A DNA stretch of 32,219 bases from Lachnospiraceae bacterium UBA7060 (GTDB lineage: Bacteria > Bacillota > Clostridia > Lachnospirales > Lachnospiraceae), in the NCBI GenBank assembly GCA_002493835.1, contig DLAA01000103.1:1-32219 (forward strand). Reading direction: 5' to 3'. Below are positions 14,660 to 22,956 of the stretch, piece by piece; within the stretch, counting starts at the first letter, position 1, and the number at the start of each line of letters is the position of its first letter. The notes beneath the pieces are model-generated. The model worked only from the letters and a program-made list of their open reading frames with translations. It did no database searches and was not told the DNA's origin. The translations under genes and the position numbers were made by a program.

Positions 14660-14741
14660 ATCGAGTAGAGAAGATTTCTCTTCCTCCGCCCGCCGCGCCG
14701 GGCACCCGTCAGCTTGCTGACAAGTTTCAATAGGATGCCCG
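14660..14741 (-). other. Structured element upstream of the MerR-like gene, related to the one upstream of gdpP
   Basis: It contains, in plus-strand order, a GAAGATTTCTCTTC-like hairpin with a GAAA loop on the minus strand, a GCCCG/CGGGC hairpin, and GTCAGC-TT-GCTGAC nested in CGGGCA/TGCCCG. The stretch 14663-14688 matches 18917-18941 at about 21 of 26 aligned positions. The pair may be a small dispersed intergenic repeat or a cis-acting RNA. I recognise no named RNA family. Confidence 0.45.
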
Positions 14742-14751
14742 TGTGCATAAG

Positions 14752-14790
14752 CAAAAAGAGACGCACCTATCGAGGCCGTCTCTTTTGTAT
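14752..14790 (-). terminator. Terminator of the gdpP-rplI-dnaB operon
   Basis: AAAAGAGACG and CGTCTCTTTT form a 10-bp stem (14754-14763 with 14777-14786) ending in a T-run on the minus strand, about 45 bases after the dnaB stop. Confidence 0.85.
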
Positions 14791-14835
14791 AATCATATTC
14801 ATTTAATTTCGCCGCTCGCAAAACTCGCCTCCATA

Positions 14836-16170
14836 CTATTTCGCCAAGTTCGCAAATTTTGTAAAATCCGGCAGCCAGACAAGCTCCACGGTTCCAATCG
14901 GACCGTTTCTTTGTTTCGCAATAATAATCTCCGCAATACCTTTCTTTTCTGTATCTTTGTTGTAATAATCGTCCCGGTAAATAAACATAACCACATCTGC
15001 GTCCTGCTCGATAGCACCCGATTCACGAAGATCTGACAGCATAGGCCTGTGGTCGGGCCGTTGTTCCACGGCACGTGATAACTGTGAGAGTGCTATCACT
15101 GGCACATGCAGCTCTCTGGCAAGCGCCTTCAACGACCGGGAAATGTCAGAAATCTCTTGCTGTCTTGAGTCAGTGGAGCGGCCGCTTCCTGACATCAGCT
15201 GCAGGTAATCAATAATAACCATTTCCAGATTGTGTTCCAGCTTATACCTGCGGCATTTGGAACGAAGCTCCGAAACACTAATACCCGGCGTATCATCGAT
15301 AATCAAATTGGACTTACCGATCTGCGCCGCACTCTCAATCAATTTCTCCCACTCCGCATCGGAGAGATTTCCTGTTCGAAGATGCTGGGAATCCACCTTC
15401 GCCTCCATGGAAAAAAGACGATTCACTAGCTGTTCCTTGGACATCTCCAAACTGAATATCGCCACAGTTTTGTTCTGCTTGAAAGCTGCATACTCAGCCA
15501 CATTTAAGACAAAAGCAGTCTTTCCCATAGAAGGTCTCGCCGCCACCAAGATCAGATCTGAAGGCTGCATACCAGAAGTCTTATAGTCCAAATCAAGGAA
15601 ACCTGTGGGCACACCAGTGACGTTTCCTTTATTATGGGATGCCCTCTCGATGTTGTCCATGACATCCATCACAATTTGTCGGATGGGAACAAACTCGTCG
15701 CTGCCCCGCCGCTGGACCAAATCAAAGACCTTCTTTTCCGTGTCTTCCAGAATGGTTTCCAAACTCTCCCTGCCGACGTAACAATCGTTGGCAATCTCTT
15801 CATTCAAACGAATCAGCCGGCGAAGTACTGCCTTATCGGCCACAATTCCCGCATAATATTTCACATTCGCCGAGGTGGGAACCGCCGCCACCAAATCCCT
15901 GATGAACTCCGGACTGCTAACCTCCGGAGGCACATCCTTTTCCCGGAGCCGTTCTTGCAAAGTCACCAGATCTACGGGCTTTCCCTCGTCGTTCAGCTCC
16001 ACCATCGAATCAAACAATACACCATACTGTTTATTATAAAAGTCCTCTCCCAGCACAATTTCCGAAGCTGCTACAATGGCATCCCTGTCCATAATCATGG
16101 CACCAACCACAGACTGCTCCGCCTCCATGCTGTGAGGCAGTATTCTCTTTAATAACGCTTCCTCTGCCAA
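14836..16170 (-). CDS. dnaB: Replicative DNA helicase DnaB
   Basis: A 444-residue hexameric helicase that unwinds DNA ahead of the replication fork. An N-terminal domain (about 10-110) precedes a linker and a RecA-like domain with Walker A ARPSMGKTA (K217) and Walker B VIIDYLQLM (D321). Length fits the family (about 450). The start codon is TTG at 16170: GAGGGA in the last codons of rplI serves as ribosome site, and the residues before EAEQSVVGA match the usual N-terminus. The first ATG (residue 15) has no ribosome site and would cut into the conserved domain. It is last in the conserved Firmicute order gdpP-rplI-dnaB. Confidence 0.97.
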   Translation of the reverse strand: MAEEALLKRILPHSMEAEQSVVGAMIMDRDAIVAASEIVLGEDFYNKQYGVLFDSMVELNDEGKPVDLVTLQERLREKDVPPEVSSPEFIRDLVAAVPTSANVKYYAGIVADKAVLRRLIRLNEEIANDCYVGRESLETILEDTEKKVFDLVQRRGSDEFVPIRQIVMDVMDNIERASHNKGNVTGVPTGFLDLDYKTSGMQPSDLILVAARPSMGKTAFVLNVAEYAAFKQNKTVAIFSLEMSKEQLVNRLFSMEAKVDSQHLRTGNLSDAEWEKLIESAAQIGKSNLIIDDTPGISVSELRSKCRRYKLEHNLEMVIIDYLQLMSGSGRSTDSRQQEISDISRSLKALARELHVPVIALSQLSRAVEQRPDHRPMLSDLRESGAIEQDADVVMFIYRDDYYNKDTEKKGIAEIIIAKQRNGPIGTVELVWLPDFTKFANLAK

Positions 16171-16173
16171 GGT

Positions 16174-16620
16174 TTATCCCTCAATTACCTTTACCTTTAA
16201 TGATCCTGTCACCTTTGGATGGAGCTTCACTCCCACCTCATATACGCCAAGTGCCTTAATAGACTCGGGAAGTTGTATCTTCTTCTTATCCAGATCCAAG
16301 CCACATTGTTCCTTCGCCGCTGCAGCAATCTCTTTGGAAGAAACAGAGCCAAATGTTTTGCCTCCCTCTCCGGATTTGATCCTGAGAGTCACCTCTTTTG
16401 TCTCCAATACACTGGCAAGCTCTTTTGCCGCTTCCAGTTGTTCTTTCGCCACTTTTTCCTCATTTGCTTTCTGAAGCTTTAAATCATTTTTATTTTTGGA
16501 ATTGGCTTCCACCCCCAGTTTCTTTGGCAATACAAAGTTTCTCGCATAACCATCACTGATTGTCACAATATCGCCCTTTTTCCCGAGCGTCTTTACATCT
16601 TCCAGTAAAATAACCTGCAT
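16174..16620 (-). CDS. rplI: 50S ribosomal protein L9
   Basis: A 148-residue protein with the L9 N-terminal domain (MQVILLEDV, GKKGDIVTISDGYARNFVLP at about 13-32), a long charged connecting helix, and the C-terminal RNA-binding domain ending KVKVIEG. The start at 16620 has GGAGGAGAGG upstream; the open frame to 16749 overlaps gdpP and is not used. Its last codons carry the ribosome site for dnaB, whose TTG start lies 3 bases after this stop, which suggests coupled translation. Confidence 0.97.
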   Translation of the reverse strand: MQVILLEDVKTLGKKGDIVTISDGYARNFVLPKKLGVEANSKNKNDLKLQKANEEKVAKEQLEAAKELASVLETKEVTLRIKSGEGGKTFGSVSSKEIAAAAKEQCGLDLDKKKIQLPESIKALGVYEVGVKLHPKVTGSLKVKVIEG

Positions 16621-16720
16621 AATCTGCCTCTCCTCCTCCTTCGTTTTATACAATTTGCAGAGAATACGTTCTTTGCATTCTCTGGAATTTGCAATGTAAT
16701 CGAACCAACTGCACGGCAGC

Positions 16721-18781
16721 TTACTCGGCGTCCAGCTCTCCCTCTTCAATCATAATATCAAGAGTCCTCTTAATGCTCTCAATCCCCTCTTCAATAGTGC
16801 CGTTCTCCAGCTGCACCCCGGCCATATTCAAATGACCGCCGCCACCCATTCTCTCCATAATCACCTGCACATTCACTTCATCAATAGAGCGAGCGCTGAT
16901 ATAGATAATTCCGTTATATTTTGTAAGGATAAAGCTGGCCCGTATGCCTTTGATATTGAGTAGTTCATTGGCCGCCTGCGCACCCACTACAGTGGGACTC
17001 GCCACATCCTCGCCTGTACATACTGAGATGGCATAGAAATGCCTGTAAATCTCTGCTTGGCTGACTGCGTCCGCCTTCGCCTTGTACTCCGCCGCATCAT
17101 CTCTGAACAGCTTTCTGACCCGTGTCACATCTGCACCGTTTCTGCGCAGAAATGCGGCCGCTTCGAAAGTCCGCACGCCTGTCTTTGTCATAAAGTTATT
17201 TGTATCTATCATAATGCCTGAATACATGCAGTCCGCTTCCTCGGACCGAAGCTTTACATCGTCACTGATATACTGCAAAATTTCAGACACCATCTCGCAG
17301 GCCGAGGAAGCATACGCTTCTATATAGGAAAGTGTCGCATTTTCAATAACCTCTGTCCCCTGTCTGTGGTGATCCAACACCACGATGGATTTACATCGTT
17401 TGAGAAGCTCCGGGCATTCTGTAATGCTTGGTTTATTGACATCCACCACCACAAGAACCGAATTGCCGCCAACCCGCTCAAGAGCCTCCTGACTTCCTAT
17501 AATCATATCCTCTGCATAATCGTCACTATTTCTGAACATCTCCACCATAGGCTGCATACTGGAAGTGATATCATTTAGGACGACGTGCGCCTTCTTGTTA
17601 AGAGTTTCCGCAATTCGGTAGATGCCTACTGATGCACCAAAACTGTCCACATCACCCATGCGGTGCCCCATAACATAGACCTCATCCTTAACAGAAATAA
17701 TTTCACGCAGAGCGTGGGCCTTGACACGTGCCTTGACACGGGTACTTTTTTCCATCTGCTGGCTCTTGCCGCCGTAATAGCTTACATTTTCCGGCACCTT
17801 AACCACCGCCTGATCTCCGCCGCGGCCCAGGGCAATATCAATAGCATTTCTTGCGAACTCGTAATTTTGAGCATAGGATAAGCCATTTAAACCCATGCCA
17901 ATACTGATTGTAACCGCCATATCATTGCCAATATTAACAGTTTTTACATCTTCCAAAATATCAAACCGGCTCTCCTGCAGGTGCGTTGCAGCCTCCTTAC
18001 GCAGAATTACCAAATATTTGTCCTTTTCCAACTTTTTACAAATACCGTCCAGAGCAGCAATATACTTATTTACTTTACGATCTATCAGCGCAATTAGCAG
18101 AGAACGCCTGACTTCCTCCACGCTCTCCAGCGCCTCCTCATAATTGTCCAGATAAATCAGTGCAACCGCCAAAGACTGGTCGTCCACTTCCTTCAATGCA
18201 ATCTGCAGAGCTGTCTCATCAAAAAGATAAAGTGCAACAAGATACCCCTCGTACCCCTTCGCTTCGATAATATCGCTATTTTCTGCCATTTCCTTCAAGG
18301 AAATCTTTTTCAACTTCACAACATAATTTCCGTTTTCAAAATCCATCTGCAGCTCCACCGCATCCTCACCATTCTGTCCCGGGAGCTTGTCCTTTGTAAT
18401 GGATGGGAAAAGAGTGGTAACCGACTTTCGATACCCTTTCTCCTGATGTGTCAGCCGCTCAAAGGCAATATTCGTCCATATGATCTTGCCAGAATCATCA
18501 AGAAGCGCGTGGGGAAGCTCCAAATCGCGCAGAAGCCTTCGTTGAATCTGCCCATACTGGGTTGCAAAGCTAATCAGTTCATTCATGATGACTGGTTTGT
18601 TATAAAACATCATCGACAGTGCGATCGCAAAGTAGAAAATCAAAAAGGCGGTCAATATAAGCCCTGCCCGGTAATCCAGCATATAAATCAGAATATCCAC
18701 CACTGCGAGCAAAAATCCCATATAGAAGGAGGACTGTAAATACGCCTTCATCCTCCCCTTTAACTTTACCGTATTTTTCAT
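16721..18781 (-). CDS. gdpP: Cyclic di-AMP phosphodiesterase GdpP (YybT family)
   Basis: A 686-residue membrane enzyme that hydrolyses c-di-AMP to pApA. Two N-terminal membrane helices (about 15-60), a small PAS-like domain (about 75-140), a degenerate GGDEF domain (about 165-300; the GGDEF signature is absent), then a DHH domain with MGHRMGDVDSFGA and the signature D470-H471-H472, and a DHHA1 domain with GGGGHLNMAG. Length and order match B. subtilis GdpP (659). The ATG at 18781 follows AGAGG and an extended -10 promoter at 18829; an open frame from 18838 would start upstream of that promoter. It opposes the diadenylate cyclase at 26065-26946. Confidence 0.95.
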   Translation of the reverse strand: MKNTVKLKGRMKAYLQSSFYMGFLLAVVDILIYMLDYRAGLILTAFLIFYFAIALSMMFYNKPVIMNELISFATQYGQIQRRLLRDLELPHALLDDSGKIIWTNIAFERLTHQEKGYRKSVTTLFPSITKDKLPGQNGEDAVELQMDFENGNYVVKLKKISLKEMAENSDIIEAKGYEGYLVALYLFDETALQIALKEVDDQSLAVALIYLDNYEEALESVEEVRRSLLIALIDRKVNKYIAALDGICKKLEKDKYLVILRKEAATHLQESRFDILEDVKTVNIGNDMAVTISIGMGLNGLSYAQNYEFARNAIDIALGRGGDQAVVKVPENVSYYGGKSQQMEKSTRVKARVKAHALREIISVKDEVYVMGHRMGDVDSFGASVGIYRIAETLNKKAHVVLNDITSSMQPMVEMFRNSDDYAEDMIIGSQEALERVGGNSVLVVVDVNKPSITECPELLKRCKSIVVLDHHRQGTEVIENATLSYIEAYASSACEMVSEILQYISDDVKLRSEEADCMYSGIMIDTNNFMTKTGVRTFEAAAFLRRNGADVTRVRKLFRDDAAEYKAKADAVSQAEIYRHFYAISVCTGEDVASPTVVGAQAANELLNIKGIRASFILTKYNGIIYISARSIDEVNVQVIMERMGGGGHLNMAGVQLENGTIEEGIESIKRTLDIMIEEGELDAE

Positions 18782-18828
18782 CTTTTCCTCTATTCCAAAG
18801 TATTCACAGTGAAAATCATACCGTAATA

Positions 18829-18837
18829 AGTATAACA
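18829..18837 (-). promoter_or_regulatory. Extended -10 promoter of gdpP
   Basis: TGTTATACT on the minus strand is an extended -10 (TGnTATACT). No good -35 is present at 17 bases. A start near 18822 gives a leader of about 40 bases, and the structured element further upstream would then lie outside this transcript unless there is read-through. Confidence 0.5.
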
Positions 18838-18900
18838 TTTTTTGCCAAACGCCGCCACATCAATATGTAGAGTTTTTTCGCGGTAAAGTGACAGAATATA

Positions 18901-18983
18901 GTGCACCCCTGCGACTGAGCAGGGAAGATTTATCTCCCCCGTGCGCCGCTTCAGCGGCATACTTTCCCTGCACGGACCTGCAC
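18901..18983 (-). other. Structured element upstream of gdpP
   Basis: An outer GTGCA/TGCAC pair (18901-18905, 18979-18983) encloses competing stems: CCCTGC-GACTGA-GCAGGG, a GGGAAGA-TTTA-TCTCCCC hairpin, GCCGC-TTCA-GCGGC, a long-range GCAGGGAA/TTCCCTGC pair, and CCGTGC/GCACGG. Several pairings exclude one another, as in a switch. It lies between the rpsR terminator and gdpP and shares its core with 14663-14688. No known c-di-AMP riboswitch consensus was recognised. Confidence 0.5.
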
Positions 18984-18985
18984 AT

Positions 18986-19022
18986 ACAAAGAACCGGACA
19001 CTTGACGCGCCCGGTTCCTTTA
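18986..19022 (-). terminator. Terminator of the rpsF-ssb-rpsR operon
   Basis: AAGGAACCGG pairs with CCGGTTCTTT on the minus strand (19011-19020 with 18988-18997, one mismatch), starting just after the rpsR stop codon. The T-run is short. Confidence 0.75.
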
Positions 19023-19027
19023 TATGA

Positions 19028-19288
19028 CTAATCCTGTACGTAAGGCATTAAAGCCAGATGTCTTGCACGCTTGATCGCTACTGTGAGCGCTCTCTGATGC
19101 TTTGCACAATTTCCGGTGATTCTTCTGGGAAGAATCTTTCCTCTCTCAGAAATATATCTGCGAAGCTTATTGCTGTCCTTGTAATCGATCACATTATCCT
19201 TACCGCAGAACACGCAGACTTTCTTCCTTCTGCGTATGCCTCCCTTTTTCTTAGGGAAATCCGGCCTGTCAGTTTTATTGAATGCCAT
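19028..19288 (-). CDS. rpsR: 30S ribosomal protein S18
   Basis: An 86-residue protein with the S18 core (KLRRYISERGKILPRRITGNCAKHQ) and a basic N-terminus. CVFC near residue 25 with a later CAKH gives a possible zinc site, as in the cysteine-containing form of S18. The ATG at 19288 follows GGAGGTTATTACA. Third gene of the conserved rpsF-ssb-rpsR operon. Confidence 0.97.
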   Translation of the reverse strand: MAFNKTDRPDFPKKKGGIRRRKKVCVFCGKDNVIDYKDSNKLRRYISERGKILPRRITGNCAKHQRALTVAIKRARHLALMPYVQD

Positions 19289-19380
19289 TGTAATAACCTC
19301 CAATCCCGCGCCCTAGCGCCTTATTTCAGAATTTAATTATAATTGCGACAATGCTAAATTATAAATGAGAATGCAAATAT

Positions 19381-19827
19381 TTAATTGAACGGCAGTTCCT
19401 CATCTATTCCATCGGGTATGTTCATAAAGCCATCCCCCGCAGACATCGGTGCGCCTCCCATCGTATTTGCTGGCATATATCCATCGTTTCCTACTGGGGA
19501 AGCGTTCTTGCTCTCTGCAAACTCATGATCTTCTACGACCACATCTGTAGTGTATACACGGACACCATCCTTGTTTGTGTAGCTTCCCGTCTGTATACGT
19601 CCTGTAACTGCGATCTTTGTGCCTTTATGAAGATACTTTTCGGCAAATTCACCTGCTCTCCCGAAAGCCACGCAGTTGATAAAATCTGCCGTCTGTCCAT
19701 CGTTATTGCGATTAAACCTGCGGTCCACCGCCAGCGTATATCTGGCTACCGCCGTCGCATTCTCCCCCTGAGAATATCTAACTTCAGGGTCTCTCGTCAA
19801 ACGTCCCATCAATATAACTCTATTCAT
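19381..19827 (-). CDS. ssb: Single-stranded DNA-binding protein
   Basis: A 148-residue SSB. The OB fold covers about residues 1-105 (MNRVILMGRLTRDPEVRYS, FINCVAFGR, KGTKIAVTGRIQTGSY). A flexible Gly/Met/Pro-rich linker leads to the acidic tip DEELPFN, the site that binds partner proteins such as RecO and PriA. It lies 15 bases after rpsF and 92 bases before rpsR, with AAGAGG upstream of the ATG. Confidence 0.97.
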   Translation of the reverse strand: MNRVILMGRLTRDPEVRYSQGENATAVARYTLAVDRRFNRNNDGQTADFINCVAFGRAGEFAEKYLHKGTKIAVTGRIQTGSYTNKDGVRVYTTDVVVEDHEFAESKNASPVGNDGYMPANTMGGAPMSAGDGFMNIPDGIDEELPFN

Positions 19828-19842
19828 TAAGAATACCTCTTT

Positions 19843-20133
19843 CTATTTCTCGTCCTGTCTGACGCAAAGGTATCTGATGACGTTATCCATGATGCGGATA
19901 CGGCTCTCAATCTCACCGGGAGCAGTGCTCTCAGCCTCAAACCGGATAAAGTAATAAAAAGCCTCTTTCATCTTCTGTACTTCGTATGCGAGTCTCTTCT
20001 TACCCCAGTCGTCAACTTCTGTGATCTGTCCGCCGAATCTCTCCACTAAGGCTTTCACCTTCTCCAGCGTAGCGGCACGCTCGTCATCTTCAATCTTAGC
20101 AGTGACAACAACGGCTAACTCATACTTGTTCAT
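19843..20133 (-). CDS. rpsF: 30S ribosomal protein S6
   Basis: A 96-residue S6 protein (MNKYELAVVVTAKIEDDERAA; the DWGKKRLAYEV strand-helix; ends near the usual length). It pairs with S18 on the 30S platform. First gene of the rpsF-ssb-rpsR operon, with AGGAGG upstream, and preceded by a promoter and a structured leader. In several bacteria the S6-S18 complex binds its own leader to repress translation. Confidence 0.97.
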   Translation of the reverse strand: MNKYELAVVVTAKIEDDERAATLEKVKALVERFGGQITEVDDWGKKRLAYEVQKMKEAFYYFIRFEAESTAPGEIESRIRIMDNVIRYLCVRQDEK

Positions 20134-20159
20134 GCTTCTCTACCTCCTTTTGGTCTCTG

Positions 20160-20185
20160 GCCCCTTCTTCATACCAGGAAGGAGC
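20160..20185 (-). promoter_or_regulatory. Hairpin in the rpsF leader, candidate S6-S18 autoregulatory site
   Basis: GCTCCTTC and GAAGGGGC form an 8-bp stem (one G-U) on the minus strand, close to the rpsF ribosome site. S6-S18 leader motifs are known in this position, but I could not verify the conserved CCG element, so the assignment is tentative. The rest of the 204-base gap (20134-20337) holds the promoter and no gene. Confidence 0.35.
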
Positions 20186-20230
20186 AAGGATGTATGGCTT
20201 TTCGCCAAAATTAATATATCACGGGTATTT

Positions 20231-20259
20231 ATGATAACACAGTCCGGAAAAATATGCAA
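20231..20259 (-). promoter_or_regulatory. Promoter of the rpsF-ssb-rpsR operon
   Basis: Minus strand: TTGCAT and TATCAT separated by 17 bases, giving a leader of about 90 bases before rpsF. Confidence 0.6.
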
Positions 20260-20337
20260 GGATTTTCGAACACCCTTCCACCCTTAAAAATGCTTTGTAT
20301 TTATTGTGGAAACAAAAACTATCAAAAATGGAAACCG

Positions 20338-20517
20338 TTATTTGCGGGTAATCCCACGCACATTCTTCTCCACTTTAGGGCGCGGAATCATAATTTGATG
20401 CCCGCATCCCACACACTTTAATCGAAAATCCGCTCCGATGCGCAGCACCTTCCACTCCAGAGAACCGCACGGATGCTGCTTTTTCATCTTTAAAATATCC
20501 CCGACCTGAATATCCAT
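20338..20517 (-). CDS. DUF951 family protein (YyzM-like)
   Basis: A 59-residue protein starting MDIQVGDILKMKKQHPCGS with a later KCVGCGH. The order V-G-D-x-V/I-x-x-K-K-x-H-P-C-G, then C-x-x-C-G-H and IMIPR, is that of the DUF951 family. Such proteins are often encoded beside rpsF in Firmicutes (yyzM in B. subtilis). The cysteines and histidines (H15, C17, C35, C38, H40) suggest a small metal-binding fold; function unknown. GGGAG lies 6 bases before the ATG, and it follows the sirtuin gene by 21 bases. Confidence 0.88.
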   Translation of the reverse strand: MDIQVGDILKMKKQHPCGSLEWKVLRIGADFRLKCVGCGHQIMIPRPKVEKNVRGITRK

Positions 20518-20538
20518 ATCTGACTCCCAAAATTCACA

Positions 20539-21255
20539 CTAATCGAGTTGCGAAAATATCTCCCCGATACTTCCCTGCACCACGAGATCTGCTATCCCGT
20601 CCCTGGCTGTCGGCGTCTTATTCACAAGCACAAGTTTATTACCATTATAGTAATCCAAAAGTCCAGCTGCGGGATATACTGCCAAAGAAGTGCCGCCCAC
20701 AATCAGTACTTCTGCCTCGCTGATTGCACGTATCGCTCCCTTAAGGGTTTCTTGGTCAAGCCCCTCCTCATAGAGAACCACATCAGGCTTGATAGAACCG
20801 CCGCAGCTGCATTTTGGCACGCCCTCCGAATCTGCAATATAATTCACATCATAGAACTTATGGCAGGACTCACAGAAATTGCGCAAAACAGAGCCGTGAA
20901 GCTCATATACCTTTTCACTGCCGGCCGCCTGATGCAGGCCATCGATATTCTGGGTCACTACCGCCTTGAGCTTGCCCTCCCGTTCCCACTGTGCAAGTTT
21001 CAAGTGAGCCGCATTCGGCTTCGCATCAAGGCACAACATCTTATTTCGGTAAAAGCGGTAAAACTCCTCCGTATTTCTTCTGTAAAAAGTATGACTCAAT
21101 ATGGTTTCCGGAGGATAATCATACTGTTGATTATAAAGACCGTCCACACTCCGAAAATCCGGGATACCGCTCTCTGTGGACACACCCGCACCCCCAAAAA
21201 AGACAATATTATCCGATTCGTTTACCCACTTTCTCAACTGTTCGATCTGGTTCAT
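20539..21255 (-). CDS. NAD-dependent protein deacylase, SIR2 family
   Basis: A 238-residue sirtuin that removes acyl groups from lysines using NAD. Motifs: GGAGVSTESGIPDFRS (21-36) for NAD, TQNIDGLH (101-108), catalytic H120 in ELHG, zinc cysteines C128, C131, C149 and C151 (CxxC...CxC), and GTSLAVYPAA. Length matches bacterial CobB/SrtN proteins. The ATG overlaps the leuA stop in ATGA and GGAGG in the last leuA codons is the ribosome site, so translation is probably coupled to leuA. A metabolic link (acetyl-CoA-using enzyme beside deacetylase) is suggestive only. Confidence 0.95.
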   Translation of the reverse strand: MNQIEQLRKWVNESDNIVFFGGAGVSTESGIPDFRSVDGLYNQQYDYPPETILSHTFYRRNTEEFYRFYRNKMLCLDAKPNAAHLKLAQWEREGKLKAVVTQNIDGLHQAAGSEKVYELHGSVLRNFCESCHKFYDVNYIADSEGVPKCSCGGSIKPDVVLYEEGLDQETLKGAIRAISEAEVLIVGGTSLAVYPAAGLLDYYNGNKLVLVNKTPTARDGIADLVVQGSIGEIFSQLD

Positions 21256-22940
21256 AACCGTGCCTCCTTCCCCAGCTCCAATCGGTTCACCGCAGAAAAG
21301 ATCGCACGCACGGAAGCTCTAGTGATATTCGAACTGACGCCCACGCCGTAAGTCACTCTGCCGCTCTCCGCATCGAGCAGATGAATATAAGCCGCCGCCT
21401 GAGAATTGGAACCGCTCTGAAGTGCGTGCTCCTCGTAGTCCAGTATCTTGATAGAAATATTCAGCTCCTCCTGCAGGCCGCGTTTGACCGCGTCAATTGG
21501 GCCATTGCCTACCGCCTCAAAGCGCTTCTCTTTACCTTCATCCGTGTATATTACCGTCACTTTGGTATCGAACTCGGATTTGACCTCATCACTTAAATCA
21601 TCCACTCGGAGCTTTCTGAAATGAATGGGCTCTTTCTTCATCAAATACTCCTGACGGAAACTCTCCATAATCTGATCAGGACTCACCTCGCCCTGCTTCT
21701 CAGAGATAGCCTGAATCACATTGGCAAACTCTCTGTGCATGCCCTTAGGCAGCTTGAATCCAAAATAAGTATCCATCACAAAAGCGACACCGCCTTTGCC
21801 GGACTGGGAATTAATGCGCACAATAGGTTCGTACTCCCTGCCGATATCTGCGGGATCAATAGGCAGATAAGGAACCTCCCAATATTCATTATTTCGCTCC
21901 TTCATCGCCTTTGTCCCTTTGTTGATGGCATCCTGATGGGAACCGGAAAAAGCGGTAAATACCAGTTTACCTGCATAAGGGTGTCTGGGATGTACTGGTA
22001 ACTTACAGCATCTCTCATAGATTTCGATACTCTCATTTACATGCTCGATGGCAAGCTTCGGATCAATACCCTGAGAAAACATATTATAAGCAATATTCAG
22101 AATATCCACATTTCCGGTACGCTCACCATTGCCAAAGAGAGTGCCTTCCACACGATCCGCCCCCGCAAGCAGGGCAAGCTCTGCCGTGGCGACGCCCGTC
22201 CCCCTGTCATTGTGGGGATGGACACTTAAGATAATACTCTCTCTGTTTTCCAGATGCTTATTCATCCACTCAATGCGGTCAGCAAACACATTCGGTGTAG
22301 TCATCTCCACCGTGGAAGGCAGATTAATAATCATGGGATTTTCTTTCGTCGGCCCCCACTCTCTCTGCACGGCATTGCAGACTTCAAGGGCATAATCCAG
22401 CTCAGTACCTGTAAAGCTTTCGGGAGAGTATTCAAAAATAATTCTGCCCGGGAATTTTGCCGCGTGACGTTTCACCATTTTAGTGCCCTCTACGGCAATA
22501 TTGGTGATCTCCTCTCGGTTCATGTTGAAAACTACATCCCTCTGCAAAGTAGAGGTTGAGTTATAAATATGTACAATCGCCTGTTTACAGCCCTCAATCG
22601 CCTCGAAGGTGCGTTCCAAGAGTTCCTCCCGGCACTGCGTCAGAACCTGTACTACCACATCATCCGGAATCAGCTTCCTGTCCACAAGCTGTCTCAAGAA
22701 ATCAAACTCAATCTGACTGGCTGCGGGAAACCCAATCTCGATCTCCTTAAACCCGAGCTTAATCAAGTAATTAAAAAACTCTATTTTTTCCGAAACTACC
22801 ATGGGATCTATCAAAGCCTGATTGCCGTCCCTCAAATCCACACTGCACCAAATGGGCGCCTTCTCAATCTGCCTATTCGGCCACTCTCTCTCCGGATAAT
22901 CCACTACTGGATTTCTGCGATACCTTTTATAATTCAACAT
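21252..22940 (-). CDS. leuA: 2-isopropylmalate synthase, long (yeast/actinobacterial-type) form
   Basis: A 562-residue enzyme that condenses acetyl-CoA with 2-oxoisovalerate, the first committed step of leucine synthesis. The HMGL-type TIM barrel has DLRDGNQAL (about 35-43) and the metal-binding SVHPHNDRGTG; the C-terminal part (about 430-560) is the LeuA allosteric leucine-binding domain. The start sequence LNYKRYRRNPVVDYPEREWPN is typical of the long form rather than the E. coli form. No leuBCD genes follow; a sirtuin gene overlaps its stop. The ribosome site (AGGAGGG) begins only a few bases after a terminator T-run, so expression probably depends on read-through. Confidence 0.95.
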   Translation of the reverse strand: MLNYKRYRRNPVVDYPEREWPNRQIEKAPIWCSVDLRDGNQALIDPMVVSEKIEFFNYLIKLGFKEIEIGFPAASQIEFDFLRQLVDRKLIPDDVVVQVLTQCREELLERTFEAIEGCKQAIVHIYNSTSTLQRDVVFNMNREEITNIAVEGTKMVKRHAAKFPGRIIFEYSPESFTGTELDYALEVCNAVQREWGPTKENPMIINLPSTVEMTTPNVFADRIEWMNKHLENRESIILSVHPHNDRGTGVATAELALLAGADRVEGTLFGNGERTGNVDILNIAYNMFSQGIDPKLAIEHVNESIEIYERCCKLPVHPRHPYAGKLVFTAFSGSHQDAINKGTKAMKERNNEYWEVPYLPIDPADIGREYEPIVRINSQSGKGGVAFVMDTYFGFKLPKGMHREFANVIQAISEKQGEVSPDQIMESFRQEYLMKKEPIHFRKLRVDDLSDEVKSEFDTKVTVIYTDEGKEKRFEAVGNGPIDAVKRGLQEELNISIKILDYEEHALQSGSNSQAAAYIHLLDAESGRVTYGVGVSSNITRASVRAIFSAVNRLELGKEARL

Positions 22941-22956
22941 ATGTTTTCCCTCCTCT

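Noticed and set aside
14708..14721. GTCAGC-TT-GCTGAC as a stand-alone operator or terminator
   Set aside because: It is nested in a larger inverted repeat (CGGGCA/TGCCCG) and has no T-run; treated as part of the structured element.
18782..18838. Longer gdpP start at 18838
   Set aside because: The extended -10 promoter overlaps it and no ribosome site precedes it.
18901..18983. Known c-di-AMP (ydaO-type) riboswitch in front of gdpP
   Set aside because: The region is highly structured, but I could not match it to the consensus of that riboswitch class, so it is reported only as an unnamed element.
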